The position numbers were made by a program, and so were the translations under genes. A DNA stretch of 44,241 nt, taken from an uncultured bacterium. Lineage in GTDB: Bacteria; Verrucomicrobiota; Kiritimatiellia; PWTM01. Positions 8,672 to 16,756 of this stretch are shown in pieces (within the stretch, counting starts at the first letter, position 1; each line of letters begins with the position of its first letter). Location: assembly GCA_937139365.1 (NCBI GenBank), contig CAKZPT010000049.1, positions 1 to 44,241 on the forward strand. Reading direction: 5' to 3'. Under the pieces are notes generated by a model. It was not told where the DNA came from and made no database searches. It saw only the letters and a list, made by a program, of their open reading frames with translations.

Positions 8672-9338
8672 TCGGGCGGGGTTCACCCTGCTCGAGGTTT
8701 TGATCGCATTGGCGATCTTCGGGGCCGCCTTCGCGATCGTCGGGGCCGCGTTTTTCGCCACGACGCGCTCCTGGAGCCGCGGCTCCGCCGCGCTGGAAAG
8801 CCTCCACGAGGGCGATTTTCTGATGGACCAGATCGTCGCCGCGCTTCGCTCTGCCGCGTGGTTTCGCACCGGCCGAGGCCAGTACGGATTCACGCTCGTG
8901 AACGAGGAACGGCGCCATCCAGCCGATCGCATCTCGTGGGTCGCCTCCGGCTCGGCGCTGATGCCTCCGGACTCGCCCTACCGCCGGGGGCTTCACCGAA
9001 TCACCCTTTCGATCGAGGACAACGCCGAGGGGGAGCCAACCCTCGCGGCGCGCGCCAGTCCGCCCTTCCTTGACGACGACGGACTGGAGGAACCCGAGCC
9101 GTGGTTCCTCGGCGCGGGCGTCCGGGGGCTCGACTGCCGGATCTGGGACGGCGAAGCAGAGGACTGGATCGACGAATGGGAGCACACCAACCGGCTCCCG
9201 ACGCGGGTCGAGGTGTCGCTGTATTTCGACCCGCCGCCGGGGGAGCGTGAACCCGTGGTGCTCCGCCGTCTGGTGGACATCCCGGTGGCCGGCTACGCGA
9301 CGACGGCCGTGTCGCGCACGGAGATGCGTCGCCGATGA
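8640..9338 (+). CDS. gspJ: Type II secretion minor pseudopilin, GspJ-like
   Basis: A 232-residue minor pseudopilin with peptidase site G14|F15-TLLE (Glu19 is mature position 5) and a hydrophobic helix to about residue 40. The globular part contains an RISWVASGSALMPPD-like strand region and ends with VVLRRLVDIPVAG, as in GspJ proteins. I place the start at TTG 8640: GGAGGAG (8627-8633) sits 6 nt upstream and a start here gives a normal-length prepilin leader. The open frame continues upstream to 8469 only inside gspI. It overlaps gspK by 4 bp. In the family, GspJ forms the tip complex with GspI and GspK. Confidence 0.83.
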   Translation: MPPHPRHRAADRAGFTLLEVLIALAIFGAAFAIVGAAFFATTRSWSRGSAALESLHEGDFLMDQIVAALRSAAWFRTGRGQYGFTLVNEERRHPADRISWVASGSALMPPDSPYRRGLHRITLSIEDNAEGEPTLAARASPPFLDDDGLEEPEPWFLGAGVRGLDCRIWDGEAEDWIDEWEHTNRLPTRVEVSLYFDPPPGEREPVVLRRLVDIPVAGYATTAVSRTEMRRR

Positions 9339-10372
9339 ACCGCCCCGGCCGTGCCTGGCGCTACCTCCACCGCCGCGCCCGCTGCGGCGGCGCGTTGATC
9401 GTCGCGCTGTGGATCATCGTCACCCTGTCGCTGCTCGTCGGCACCCTCGCCTTCGAGATGCGCATCGAAGCGGGCATCACCTCCCACTACCGCAAGCGCG
9501 CCCGAGCCACATGGCTCGCGCGCGCCGGCGTCGAACACGCCCGAATGCTCATCCTCCGCTCCCGTCGTGTGGACCCCACCGCCCCCGACTCGCTGGACGA
9601 GGACCCCCTGTACCTGCACGCGATGCTCCTCTCCCGCGGCATGGGCGTCTACGGGGCGGTATTTCCGCTCGGCGACGGCGTCTTCCGCCTCGACATCGTC
9701 CCGGAGGGCAGCCGCCGCAACGTTAACCGCCTTCAGCCCATCGAGTGGCGCGAGCTGCTTCGGCAGGCCCAAGTACCGGAGGACCAGTGGGAGGAGCTGA
9801 TCGACTGCATCGGCGACTGGATTGACCTCGACGACAACGTGAAGCTCAACGGGGCCGAGAGCGACGACCCCTTCTACCGCGCGCGCGGCTACCGCGTGAA
9901 AAACGGCCCCATCGACACCATCGACGAAATGCTGTTGATCAAGGGCGTGACGGAGGAGATCCTGTTCGGCGGGCCCGGCCCCGACCCAGACAGCCCGCCG
10001 ATCCTGGGCATCGCCCGGTCGCTCACCACCTGGGGCGACGGCCGCATCAACGCCAACAACGCCCCGCTCGAGGTCCTCCTGACCATCCCCGGCATTGCGG
10101 AATGGGAGGCCAATGCTATCATCGAAGGCCGGGTCGGCCTGGACGGCGTCGAGGGCACCCGGGACGACGGGTACGGATCCGTCGACGAACTGCTGTCGCG
10201 TACGGGCGTGAATCCGGGGCTGCGAGGATACTTCACCGTGCGGGACAATCGTTTTGTGCGCGCCATCTCCATCGGTGAAGTCCAGGGCGTGCGCAGCGGA
10301 ATCTGGGCCGTCTTCCAGGTGGACGGCGGGCGGGTTCATACCGTCTTCTGGCGGGAGGAGCCGATGCCCTGA
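9335..10372 (+). CDS. gspK: Type II secretion minor pseudopilin GspK
   Basis: A 345-residue large minor pseudopilin. A basic leader is followed by a peptidase site near G19|A20 and the hydrophobic helix LIVALWIIVTLSLLVGTLAF (21-40). As is typical for GspK, it lacks the Glu at mature position 5. The alpha-helical domain has the GspK features: tandem helix-hairpin-helix-like segments such as DCIGDWIDLDDN near residue 155, and ARSLTTWGDGRINANNAP followed by a LLTIPGI segment near residues 225-250. The ATG overlaps the gspJ stop (ATGA). It caps the pseudopilus with GspI and GspJ. Confidence 0.9.
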   Translation: MNRPGRAWRYLHRRARCGGALIVALWIIVTLSLLVGTLAFEMRIEAGITSHYRKRARATWLARAGVEHARMLILRSRRVDPTAPDSLDEDPLYLHAMLLSRGMGVYGAVFPLGDGVFRLDIVPEGSRRNVNRLQPIEWRELLRQAQVPEDQWEELIDCIGDWIDLDDNVKLNGAESDDPFYRARGYRVKNGPIDTIDEMLLIKGVTEEILFGGPGPDPDSPPILGIARSLTTWGDGRINANNAPLEVLLTIPGIAEWEANAIIEGRVGLDGVEGTRDDGYGSVDELLSRTGVNPGLRGYFTVRDNRFVRAISIGEVQGVRSGIWAVFQVDGGRVHTVFWREEPMP

Positions 10373-10385
10373 AACGGAACGTCAC

Positions 10386-11813
10386 ATGACGGCGGAGTGG
10401 GCCCGGAGGATTCGAACGGCCGCGGTCTCCGAATTCGGGGGACGGACGCTGGTCGCCCTGCGCCGTCAGGGCGACCGGGCGATGTGGACCCAGCTCCGGA
10501 TCCGCCGCGATGGCCGTCCCTTCGAGGCGGCCGAAACCCGCACCGTCGACCTGCCCATCCCCGACCCTGCAGCCCCGCCGGAGGTCGCCGGGGCCATGCT
10601 CAGGCCCGCCCTGTCAACCGTTCGAGGCGAGGTCACCCTCGTGTGGCCGGCGGATACAGCCCTGCTGCGGGTACTCGAGCTGCCCACCACCGATCCGGCC
10701 GAGTTGCCGGACATGGTGCGCCTCCAACTCGACCGCTTCTCCCCCTTCCCCACCGAACACCTCGTCGCCGCCTACGAGGTGATCGCCACCGCCGCCGGCC
10801 GGACCCGGGTGTTGGTCGCGGCGGTTCAGCAGGCGGCCCTCGACCAGGAGGCCGCGGTCTTGCGGGCGGCCGGCCTTGACCTGCGGCGGGTGGATCTCGA
10901 CGTCCTCGGCTGGTGGCGGAACCTGGCCGCCTCCGGCGAAGCGGAGCGCGTGGGCGTGCGGATCCACCTGCGCATGGAGGGCGGCTCGGCGACCGTCCTG
11001 GCCACGCACGACGGCGTACCGGTGCTTCTCCGCTCGCTCGGCGCGGGGCTCGGCCCCGACACGCCCGAGGAATTGCGTGACGAAATCCACGTGACGCTGG
11101 CCGCCCTCGAGATTGAGTGGGGTCGGGTGGGCGGCGCCCTGGTCGTGTGGTTTGAAGACGAGCCGAATGCGCGCTGGGCCGCAAACCTCGGCGAAGCCTG
11201 CGGACTTCCGGCCGAGGCGGCGTCGTTGGCCGATCTGCCGCCGCCGACCGAGGGGGCGGTCCGCCGCGCGTTGGACGACCCGACGCGCGTGATGAACCTG
11301 GCGCCGCCCGAATGGGAGATTCAGCGCCGCGCACGGATGCTCACCCGGAGGTTTGTCGTGGCCGCGCTGGCGTGCTTCGGCCTATGGCTGGCGCTCGTCG
11401 GAGGTTTTCTCGCCGCGCTGGCGGTCCGCGAGACCGGCCTCCGCCGTCTGGCGCGGCAGGTCGAAATCCTTGACAAACCCGCCAACGAGGTCCGCGCCAT
11501 CCAGGCTCGCATCCGGTCGCTGGAGGAGTACGCCGACCGCAGCCGGTCAGCGCTGGAGATTTTGCGCCAGGTCAGCCAGGACCTGCCGTCCGGCCTGACC
11601 CTCACCGCGTTCACCGTCCGCAAGGGCAAGACACTCAACCTCCGCGGCGAGGCGGACGCGGTGAACGCGGTCTACGACTTTTTCGCGGCCCTCGAGAGGT
11701 CGGGGATGTTCAAGGAGGTCAAGCCGGAGGGCATCACCTCGAAGTCCACGGGCGGGCGGGCGCGGTCGGAGTTCCGTGTCTCGGCGACGCTGCCGGGAGA
11801 GGATCCAGCGTGA
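10386..11813 (+). CDS. gspL: Type II secretion inner-membrane protein, GspL/PilM-PilN-like
   Basis: A 475-residue protein. Residues 1-310 form an actin-like cytoplasmic domain of the GspL/PilM type (for example LLRVLELPTTDPAELPDMV, then LDRFSPFPTEHLV). A membrane span follows at about 319-344, then a coiled coil and a periplasmic ferredoxin-like domain (about 345-475) of PilN/GspL type. In the family it couples the GspE ATPase to the membrane platform, yet no GspE is encoded in this window. ATG 10386 lies 13 bp after gspK and lacks a clear ribosome binding site, so translation is probably coupled. The 3' end overlaps the next gene. Whether it is better called GspL or a PilM-PilN fusion cannot be settled by reading. 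Confidence 0.8.
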   Translation: MTAEWARRIRTAAVSEFGGRTLVALRRQGDRAMWTQLRIRRDGRPFEAAETRTVDLPIPDPAAPPEVAGAMLRPALSTVRGEVTLVWPADTALLRVLELPTTDPAELPDMVRLQLDRFSPFPTEHLVAAYEVIATAAGRTRVLVAAVQQAALDQEAAVLRAAGLDLRRVDLDVLGWWRNLAASGEAERVGVRIHLRMEGGSATVLATHDGVPVLLRSLGAGLGPDTPEELRDEIHVTLAALEIEWGRVGGALVVWFEDEPNARWAANLGEACGLPAEAASLADLPPPTEGAVRRALDDPTRVMNLAPPEWEIQRRARMLTRRFVVAALACFGLWLALVGGFLAALAVRETGLRRLARQVEILDKPANEVRAIQARIRSLEEYADRSRSALEILRQVSQDLPSGLTLTAFTVRKGKTLNLRGEADAVNAVYDFFAALERSGMFKEVKPEGITSKSTGGRARSEFRVSATLPGEDPA

Positions 11814-12415
11814 TGCGGCTGTCCATGCGCGAGTCGGTCCTCGCGATCGGGACGCTGGCGATCGGGCTGGGCGCGCTGACGTGGTGGATGGGCGGATCCC
11901 GGATGGCCCGGTGGGGCGAGATCAGCCGTCAGATGGAAAATCTCCGGCAGCGGCGGCAGGTCTCCGAGCGTCTGGTGCGCCGGCGAGCCGAGGTCGAAAC
12001 CCGGCTCGACGAGCAGTTGCGCGCACTGCCGCGTTATCCCGCCGACCGCGACGTCACCGCCGACCTCCTGAAGCTGGTCGAAACCACCGCGGCGGACAAT
12101 GGTCTTGTCCTCACGCGGCGCGAGCCGGAGCGGGAACGCGCGGCGGGCGAGCTCTACGAGGTTGCGATCAACTGCAACTGGGAGGGTTCCCTGGAGGCCC
12201 TCACCCGGTTCCTCTATGCGATTCAAAGCAAGGGGGCCGTGCTCGACGTGCGCCAGATGATGGTGACCTCCCCCAAGGGAAACAGTTCGTTCCTGTCCGG
12301 GTCGTTTACGATCGCCTGCGCCTACACGCGGGCCGGCCGGCCGCAGGCCACCGCCAGCCCCCCGGCCCGGCCGGCGGCGACGCCCGCGCCCCGACCCCCC
12401 GGAGCCTCCCCGTGA
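11810..12415 (+). CDS. Type II secretion assembly protein, GspM/PilO-like
   Basis: A 201-residue bitopic membrane protein: short cytoplasmic N-terminus, a membrane span at about 9-28, a coiled coil (about 35-70) and a ferredoxin-like periplasmic domain (about 80-175) of the GspM/PilO type, then an Ala/Pro-rich tail. It partners the preceding GspL-like protein. Translation starts at GTG 11810 or ATG 11813, both overlapping the upstream stop; GGGAGAGGA at 11795-11803 is a suitable ribosome binding site for either. No GspC homologue is seen next to it, so the contact with the secretin may be made by this protein or by an unlinked gene. Confidence 0.75.
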   Translation: MMRLSMRESVLAIGTLAIGLGALTWWMGGSRMARWGEISRQMENLRQRRQVSERLVRRRAEVETRLDEQLRALPRYPADRDVTADLLKLVETTAADNGLVLTRREPERERAAGELYEVAINCNWEGSLEALTRFLYAIQSKGAVLDVRQMMVTSPKGNSSFLSGSFTIACAYTRAGRPQATASPPARPAATPAPRPPGASP

Positions 12416-12446
12416 CCCACACCGGCGAAACCATGGACGCCTCACC

Positions 12447-15212
12447 ATGAACGGCATGCTCCAGCGATCCTTGCTCGTCGGCGCGTTGTTGACCCTGGCC
12501 GCCCTTCTGGCGGCGCACCTCCGCGCGCAAACCGATGCCCCGGCACCCGACCCGGCCCCCTCCCCGCCCGCGCCGCCATCCTCCCTGCTGGCGGTGCCTG
12601 AACCGTTCCGCAGCTTCCGACCGCCGGACACGGCGACCAACGAGCCGGCCGCGCCTTCGCCAGTCGAGCCATCCGCCGTCAAGGAAGTCCCCGTGATGCC
12701 AGCCAACGAAGCCGGTCCTGCCGGCGACCGGCCCGCCGCGCCTTCGCCCGCGCCGGGAACCGCCTCCCCGCCGCAAGCAGCGGCTGGACCCGACCGACCG
12801 GCCGACCTGCCGCAACCCCCGCCGCCCGCCCGGCCGGCCGAAGCCCCACCGGCCTCGACCCAGCGATTGTTGTCGCTCAACTTCCAAGACGCGCCCGTGG
12901 ACCAGATCCTCGCCCTCTACTCGGAGCTCAAAGGCCGGTCCATGATCCGCGCCCCCGGCATCAACGCCACGATCACCCTGCGCTCCGCCTTCAAGCTCAC
13001 CGAGGACGAGGTCTGCCAGGCCATCGAGAGCGTCCTGGCCTTGAACAACATCACGCTGGTGCCGTTCGGGGACAAATTCTTCAAGGTCATCCAGCCTCCG
13101 TCCGCGCGGCAGGAAGGGCTGCCGATCGAGTTCCAGAGCCGCCCCCACCGCGAAGCCGACGCGCTCGTCAGCCAAGTCGTGCAGCTCAGGCACGTCGAGC
13201 TGGCCGAAATCCTCACGATCCTCCAGGGCATGATCCACGCGAACTACGGCAAGCTGCAGCCGCTGGAGCGCGCCAATGCGATCTTGATCACCGACACCGA
13301 GGTCAACGTGCGCCGAATGATGGAACTGATCGAGTTCATCGACCGGCCCGCCGAGACCAAGGTCGAGACCCGCATCTACGAGCTACGCGAGGCCGCCGCC
13401 GCCGACGTCGCACAGCGACTGAACGAACTGATCACCGATCCCTCCCAGCAGCAGCGGCGCCAGACCGTGACCATCGTCCAGCCGACCCAACCTACCCCCC
13501 CGGGCGTCATCCGCCCCCCCGCCACGCCCACCATTCGCACCGACCTGAGCCTGGCCGAGCGCGGCGTCGTCGTCGGCCAGGTGAAAATCGTCCCCGACGA
13601 GCGGACCAACATCCTGATCATCATCTCCGACCCCGCGAATTTTCCATTCTTCGACAACATGATCGCGGTCCTCGACCGCGCCGTGGAGCCGGAGACATTG
13701 GTCAAGGTCTATTCCCTCGAATATGCGGCCGCCGACGAGGTCGCCGACCTGCTCAACGCGCTGATCGGCGCCTCGACGACCGCCCGGCGCACGACGCGCA
13801 CAGGCACGACCTCCACGCGCGGCGCATCCACAGGGCCCACATCCGCCCGCCCTGGCGCCACGACAACCTCGGCCGGCGAGACGCGCAGCCAGACCATCCG
13901 CGAGTTCATCGCCAGTCAGGTCTCCCGCGCCTCACCCGCTACTGGCGCCGCCGGCGGCCCGGAGGGGGAAAGCATCAACGAATTGTCCTCCGAAACGCGG
14001 ATCCTGCCCGACCTGCGCAGCAACTCGCTGCTGCTGATGGGCCGGCGCACGGACCTGACTGTGCTGGAGGAGGTCATCAAGGAACTGGACGTGATGCTGG
14101 CCCAGGTCGTCATCGAGGCGGTGATCATCGAGGTGTCGCTCAGCGACGAGAACAGCACCGGAATCGACTGGCTGCAACGCTCGTTCCAGGCCTACGAGGC
14201 CTCGCGGCTCGGTCCCGGCGGCGGCCTGACCCTCCGCGAACCGGTCATGTCTTGGGGCGGCGGCTTCCTCGGCAGCGCGACCGCGGCCTTCCGCGACGCC
14301 GCCGGCATCGGTCGCGACGTGCCGCTGTCCTCCGGCGCGTTGACCTACTACCTGACCGTCGAGGGGCTCAACCTCGACGCGGTCATCCGCCTCGCCGCCC
14401 GCGATTCGCGCGCGCGGATCCTCTCCACCCCGATCATCCTGACCACCGACAACACCGAGGCCCGGATCGTCGCCGGAGAGGAGCGCCCCATCGTCACCGC
14501 CACGACGGTCACCGTTGGCGGCAACCAGACCTCCGCGTACGAATACAAGAACATCGGCATTGAACTCACCGTCAAGCCCCGCATCAATCCCCAGCGCGTC
14601 GTCGTGATGGAGGTCACCCAGACCGCCGACAACGTCGGCGACATCGTCGTGATCGACGGCAACGAGGTGCCCGTCGTGACCAAGCGCGAGTTGCAGGCCA
14701 GCGTCGCCGTCGAGAACCGCTCCACGATCGTCATGGGCGGGCTGGTCAGCCACGCCGACCGGGGCGGTGGCTCGAAGGTTCCCGTCCTGGGCGACATCCC
14801 CCTCGTCGGCCGGCTGTTCCGCACCGACACCCGCACCAAGCAGCGCACCGAGCTGCTCGTGCTGCTGACCCCTTATGTTATCACGACCCCCCAGGAGGCG
14901 CGGGCCGAGACCCGCCGCATCCATGACGCCAGCAGCGCCGACACCAGCCGCTGGTTTGAGAAGGGGTTCAGCGACAGCGACCTCGCCCGTCAGCGCCGCA
15001 CCGAGATCCCACCCGAGCGGTCGGACGCCAAGCTGCCCCCGCGCATCGAACGTTACCTGAGCGAGGGCATCACCAACCCGCCGTCGCGCAGCGGGGCGCG
15101 CACGATCGTGGTTCCGCAGACGATCCAGCCCTCCCGCACCGGCAGCCGGCCGGGTGTCCCGCCGCCGGCCGCCCAGCCGCCGACGGCCGTCCCTCAGCCT
15201 CGTTCGCCATGA
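12447..15212 (+). CDS. gspD: Type II secretion outer-membrane secretin GspD
   Basis: A 921-residue secretin forming the outer-membrane channel. Order: signal peptide (1-27); Pro/Ala-rich linker (about 28-143); N0 domain (about 144-215, starting LLSLNFQDAPVDQILALYSEL); N1 (about 235-305); N2 (about 310-415); N3 (about 420-550) with a Thr/Ser/Arg-rich insertion; and the secretin domain (about 550-820) with the hallmark VPVLGDIPLVGRLFRT near its end. The C-terminal tail (about 830-921) is Arg/Pro-rich and may be an S-domain for pilotin binding. It is longer than typical GspD (about 650-700) because of the linker and tail. It is the last gene of the operon; a short gap separates it from the lipoprotein gene downstream. 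Confidence 0.94.
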   Translation: MNGMLQRSLLVGALLTLAALLAAHLRAQTDAPAPDPAPSPPAPPSSLLAVPEPFRSFRPPDTATNEPAAPSPVEPSAVKEVPVMPANEAGPAGDRPAAPSPAPGTASPPQAAAGPDRPADLPQPPPPARPAEAPPASTQRLLSLNFQDAPVDQILALYSELKGRSMIRAPGINATITLRSAFKLTEDEVCQAIESVLALNNITLVPFGDKFFKVIQPPSARQEGLPIEFQSRPHREADALVSQVVQLRHVELAEILTILQGMIHANYGKLQPLERANAILITDTEVNVRRMMELIEFIDRPAETKVETRIYELREAAAADVAQRLNELITDPSQQQRRQTVTIVQPTQPTPPGVIRPPATPTIRTDLSLAERGVVVGQVKIVPDERTNILIIISDPANFPFFDNMIAVLDRAVEPETLVKVYSLEYAAADEVADLLNALIGASTTARRTTRTGTTSTRGASTGPTSARPGATTTSAGETRSQTIREFIASQVSRASPATGAAGGPEGESINELSSETRILPDLRSNSLLLMGRRTDLTVLEEVIKELDVMLAQVVIEAVIIEVSLSDENSTGIDWLQRSFQAYEASRLGPGGGLTLREPVMSWGGGFLGSATAAFRDAAGIGRDVPLSSGALTYYLTVEGLNLDAVIRLAARDSRARILSTPIILTTDNTEARIVAGEERPIVTATTVTVGGNQTSAYEYKNIGIELTVKPRINPQRVVVMEVTQTADNVGDIVVIDGNEVPVVTKRELQASVAVENRSTIVMGGLVSHADRGGGSKVPVLGDIPLVGRLFRTDTRTKQRTELLVLLTPYVITTPQEARAETRRIHDASSADTSRWFEKGFSDSDLARQRRTEIPPERSDAKLPPRIERYLSEGITNPPSRSGARTIVVPQTIQPSRTGSRPGVPPPAAQPPTAVPQPRSP

Positions 15213-15249
15213 ATCCCCAATCCATCTCGATCAGGAGAGGAGGAACTCC

Positions 15250-16437
15250 ATGACCCGTCGACCTGTCGCCCTCGCCGCGATGGCCATCGCCGCAGCCGGC
15301 TGCCGAATGCCGTCGGCCCCCACCCCTGGCGCAGCCAGTTCCAAACAGGAGACCGTCATGACCGCCACCATTGCCAGCGAACCTTGGGGCAGCGTGAACG
15401 GCCGCGCCGTCACGCTGTTTACCCTCGACAACGGCCGAGGACTCCGGATGAAGGCCACCAACTACGGGGGCATCATCGTTAGCCTCGAGGTTCCGGACCG
15501 CGAGGGCCGCACGGCCGACATTGTGCTCGGGCACGACCGTCTGGAGCAGTACCTGGCTGGCCACCCCTATTTTGGAGCGCTGATCGGCCGGTATAGCAAC
15601 CGGATCGCCCGTGGGCGGTTCCTCCTCGACGGGGTCGAGTACAAGTTGGCGACCAACAACGACCCCGGCGGGCTGCCCTGCGCGCTGCACGGCGGGCTGA
15701 AGGGGGTCGACAAGGTGGTTTGGGACGCCGAGCCCGTCCGCCAGAATGGCCGTGTCGGCCTGAAGTTGTCCTACCTCAGCCCCGACGGCGAAGAGGGCTA
15801 TCCCGGCAATCTGAAGATCACTGTCCATTACTGGCTGACCGAGGACAACGCTTTGTGGATCACCTACGAGGCCTCCACCGACAAGGCCACGCCGATCAAC
15901 CTGACCCAGCACAGCTACTTCAACCTCGCGGGCCACGACGCCGGTCCCATCCTTGACCACGTCCTCACCCTCCACGCGGAGCGTTTCACCCCCGTGGACA
16001 AGGGACTCATCCCCACGGGGGAACTGCGGCCGGTCGAGGGGACGCCCTTTGACTTCCGGCGGCCGACCCCCATCGGTGCCCGGATTCAGCAGGATGACGA
16101 GCAGCTTAAATTCGGCGGCGGCTACGACCACAACTGGGTGGTCAACGGTCCCCTTGGCACACTCCGCCCCGCCGCCGAGGTGTACGAGCCCGGGACTGGG
16201 CGCGTTATGGAGGTGCTCACCACCGAGCCGGGCATCCAGTTCTACTGCGGCAATTTTCTCGACGGCTCCAACATCGGCAAGGGGGGCAAGCCCTATGCCC
16301 ACCGGACCGGTTTCTGCCTCGAGACCCAGCATTTCCCCGACTCGCCGAACAAACCGCAGTTTCCCTCCACCATTCTCCGCCCCGGCCAGACGTACCGGAG
16401 CCAGACCGTGTATCGCTTCTCGGTCCGCACGCCCTGA
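15250..16437 (+). CDS. galM: Aldose 1-epimerase (galactose mutarotase), lipoprotein form
   Basis: A 395-residue mutarotase that interconverts the alpha and beta anomers of aldoses. It has a lipoprotein signal with lipobox AAAGC (Cys18), so it should be anchored in the periplasm, whereas classical GalM is cytoplasmic. Family motifs: NYGGIIVSLEVPDR near residue 75, GRYSNRIARGRF near 118, the catalytic-His segment HSYFNLAG near 218, and GFCLETQHFPDSPN near 360 carrying the catalytic Glu. ATG 15250 follows a GGAGAGGAGGAA site. It lies 37 bp after gspD on the same strand. The periplasmic location suggests use on sugars released outside the cytoplasm; that is inference. Confidence 0.92.
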   Translation: MTRRPVALAAMAIAAAGCRMPSAPTPGAASSKQETVMTATIASEPWGSVNGRAVTLFTLDNGRGLRMKATNYGGIIVSLEVPDREGRTADIVLGHDRLEQYLAGHPYFGALIGRYSNRIARGRFLLDGVEYKLATNNDPGGLPCALHGGLKGVDKVVWDAEPVRQNGRVGLKLSYLSPDGEEGYPGNLKITVHYWLTEDNALWITYEASTDKATPINLTQHSYFNLAGHDAGPILDHVLTLHAERFTPVDKGLIPTGELRPVEGTPFDFRRPTPIGARIQQDDEQLKFGGGYDHNWVVNGPLGTLRPAAEVYEPGTGRVMEVLTTEPGIQFYCGNFLDGSNIGKGGKPYAHRTGFCLETQHFPDSPNKPQFPSTILRPGQTYRSQTVYRFSVRTP

Positions 16438-16461
16438 CCCAGGGTCGATGGCGGGAGCGCA

Positions 16462-16607
16462 GTCGGCCGCGGTGCCACGACGGCCGACGGTGCGAGCGTG
16501 GATTGCAGGACTTCGGTCTGGGGGGGCTCGATTGCGATCTCATTGGGCCACACTTTATTAACTGTGGCCCCGTCTGCGGGATCCCGGTTTCGGGGGGCGA
16601 TCGCAAT
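16462..16607 (+). ncRNA. Candidate structured RNA or regulatory element between galM and proB
   Basis: The 319-bp gap 16438-16756 holds no gene but is rich in perfect inverted repeats. Element 1: GTCGGCCG (16462-16469) with CGGCCGAC (16481-16488). Element 2: a UUCG tetraloop hairpin GGAC-TTCG-GTCT (16508-16519). Element 3: an outer 9-bp stem ATTGCGATC (16531-16539) with GATCGCAAT (16599-16607), enclosing an 8-bp hairpin GGGCCACA (16545-16552)/TGTGGCCC (16563-16570) and a small hairpin CCCG (16583-16586)/CGGG (16591-16594). The arrangement looks like a multibranch RNA fold. The strand is unproven because inverted repeats are symmetric. It lacks a T-run, so it is not a simple terminator for galM. 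No known RNA family is recognised. Confidence 0.35.
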
Positions 16608-16720
16608 ACGGGGGGCTCCAGCAAGCTCGACTCAACGGCGGTCATGAACGCGATCCGACGACTGCATCGGTGCGTCCGTCGGCTCATCCGGTCGTCGCCT
16701 CCATCCCCTTGATAACTCGC

Positions 16721-16749
16721 TTTCCGGGGAGGTGGGGCGTTGCTACACT
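16721..16749 (+). promoter_or_regulatory. Candidate leaderless promoter of proBA
   Basis: TACACT at 16744-16749 is a good -10 hexamer, with a weak -35 (TTTCCG, 16721-16726) at a 17-bp spacer. Only 7 nt separate it from the proB ATG at 16757, so transcription would start at or next to the start codon. The nearest GGAGG sequence (about 16728-16733) lies more than 20 nt upstream of the ATG, too far to serve as a ribosome binding site. Confidence 0.45.
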
Positions 16750-16756
16750 GGCAAAG

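Noticed and set aside
16462-16607. Simple rho-independent terminator of galM
   Set aside because: None of the stems is followed by a T-run, and there are more stems than a terminator needs.
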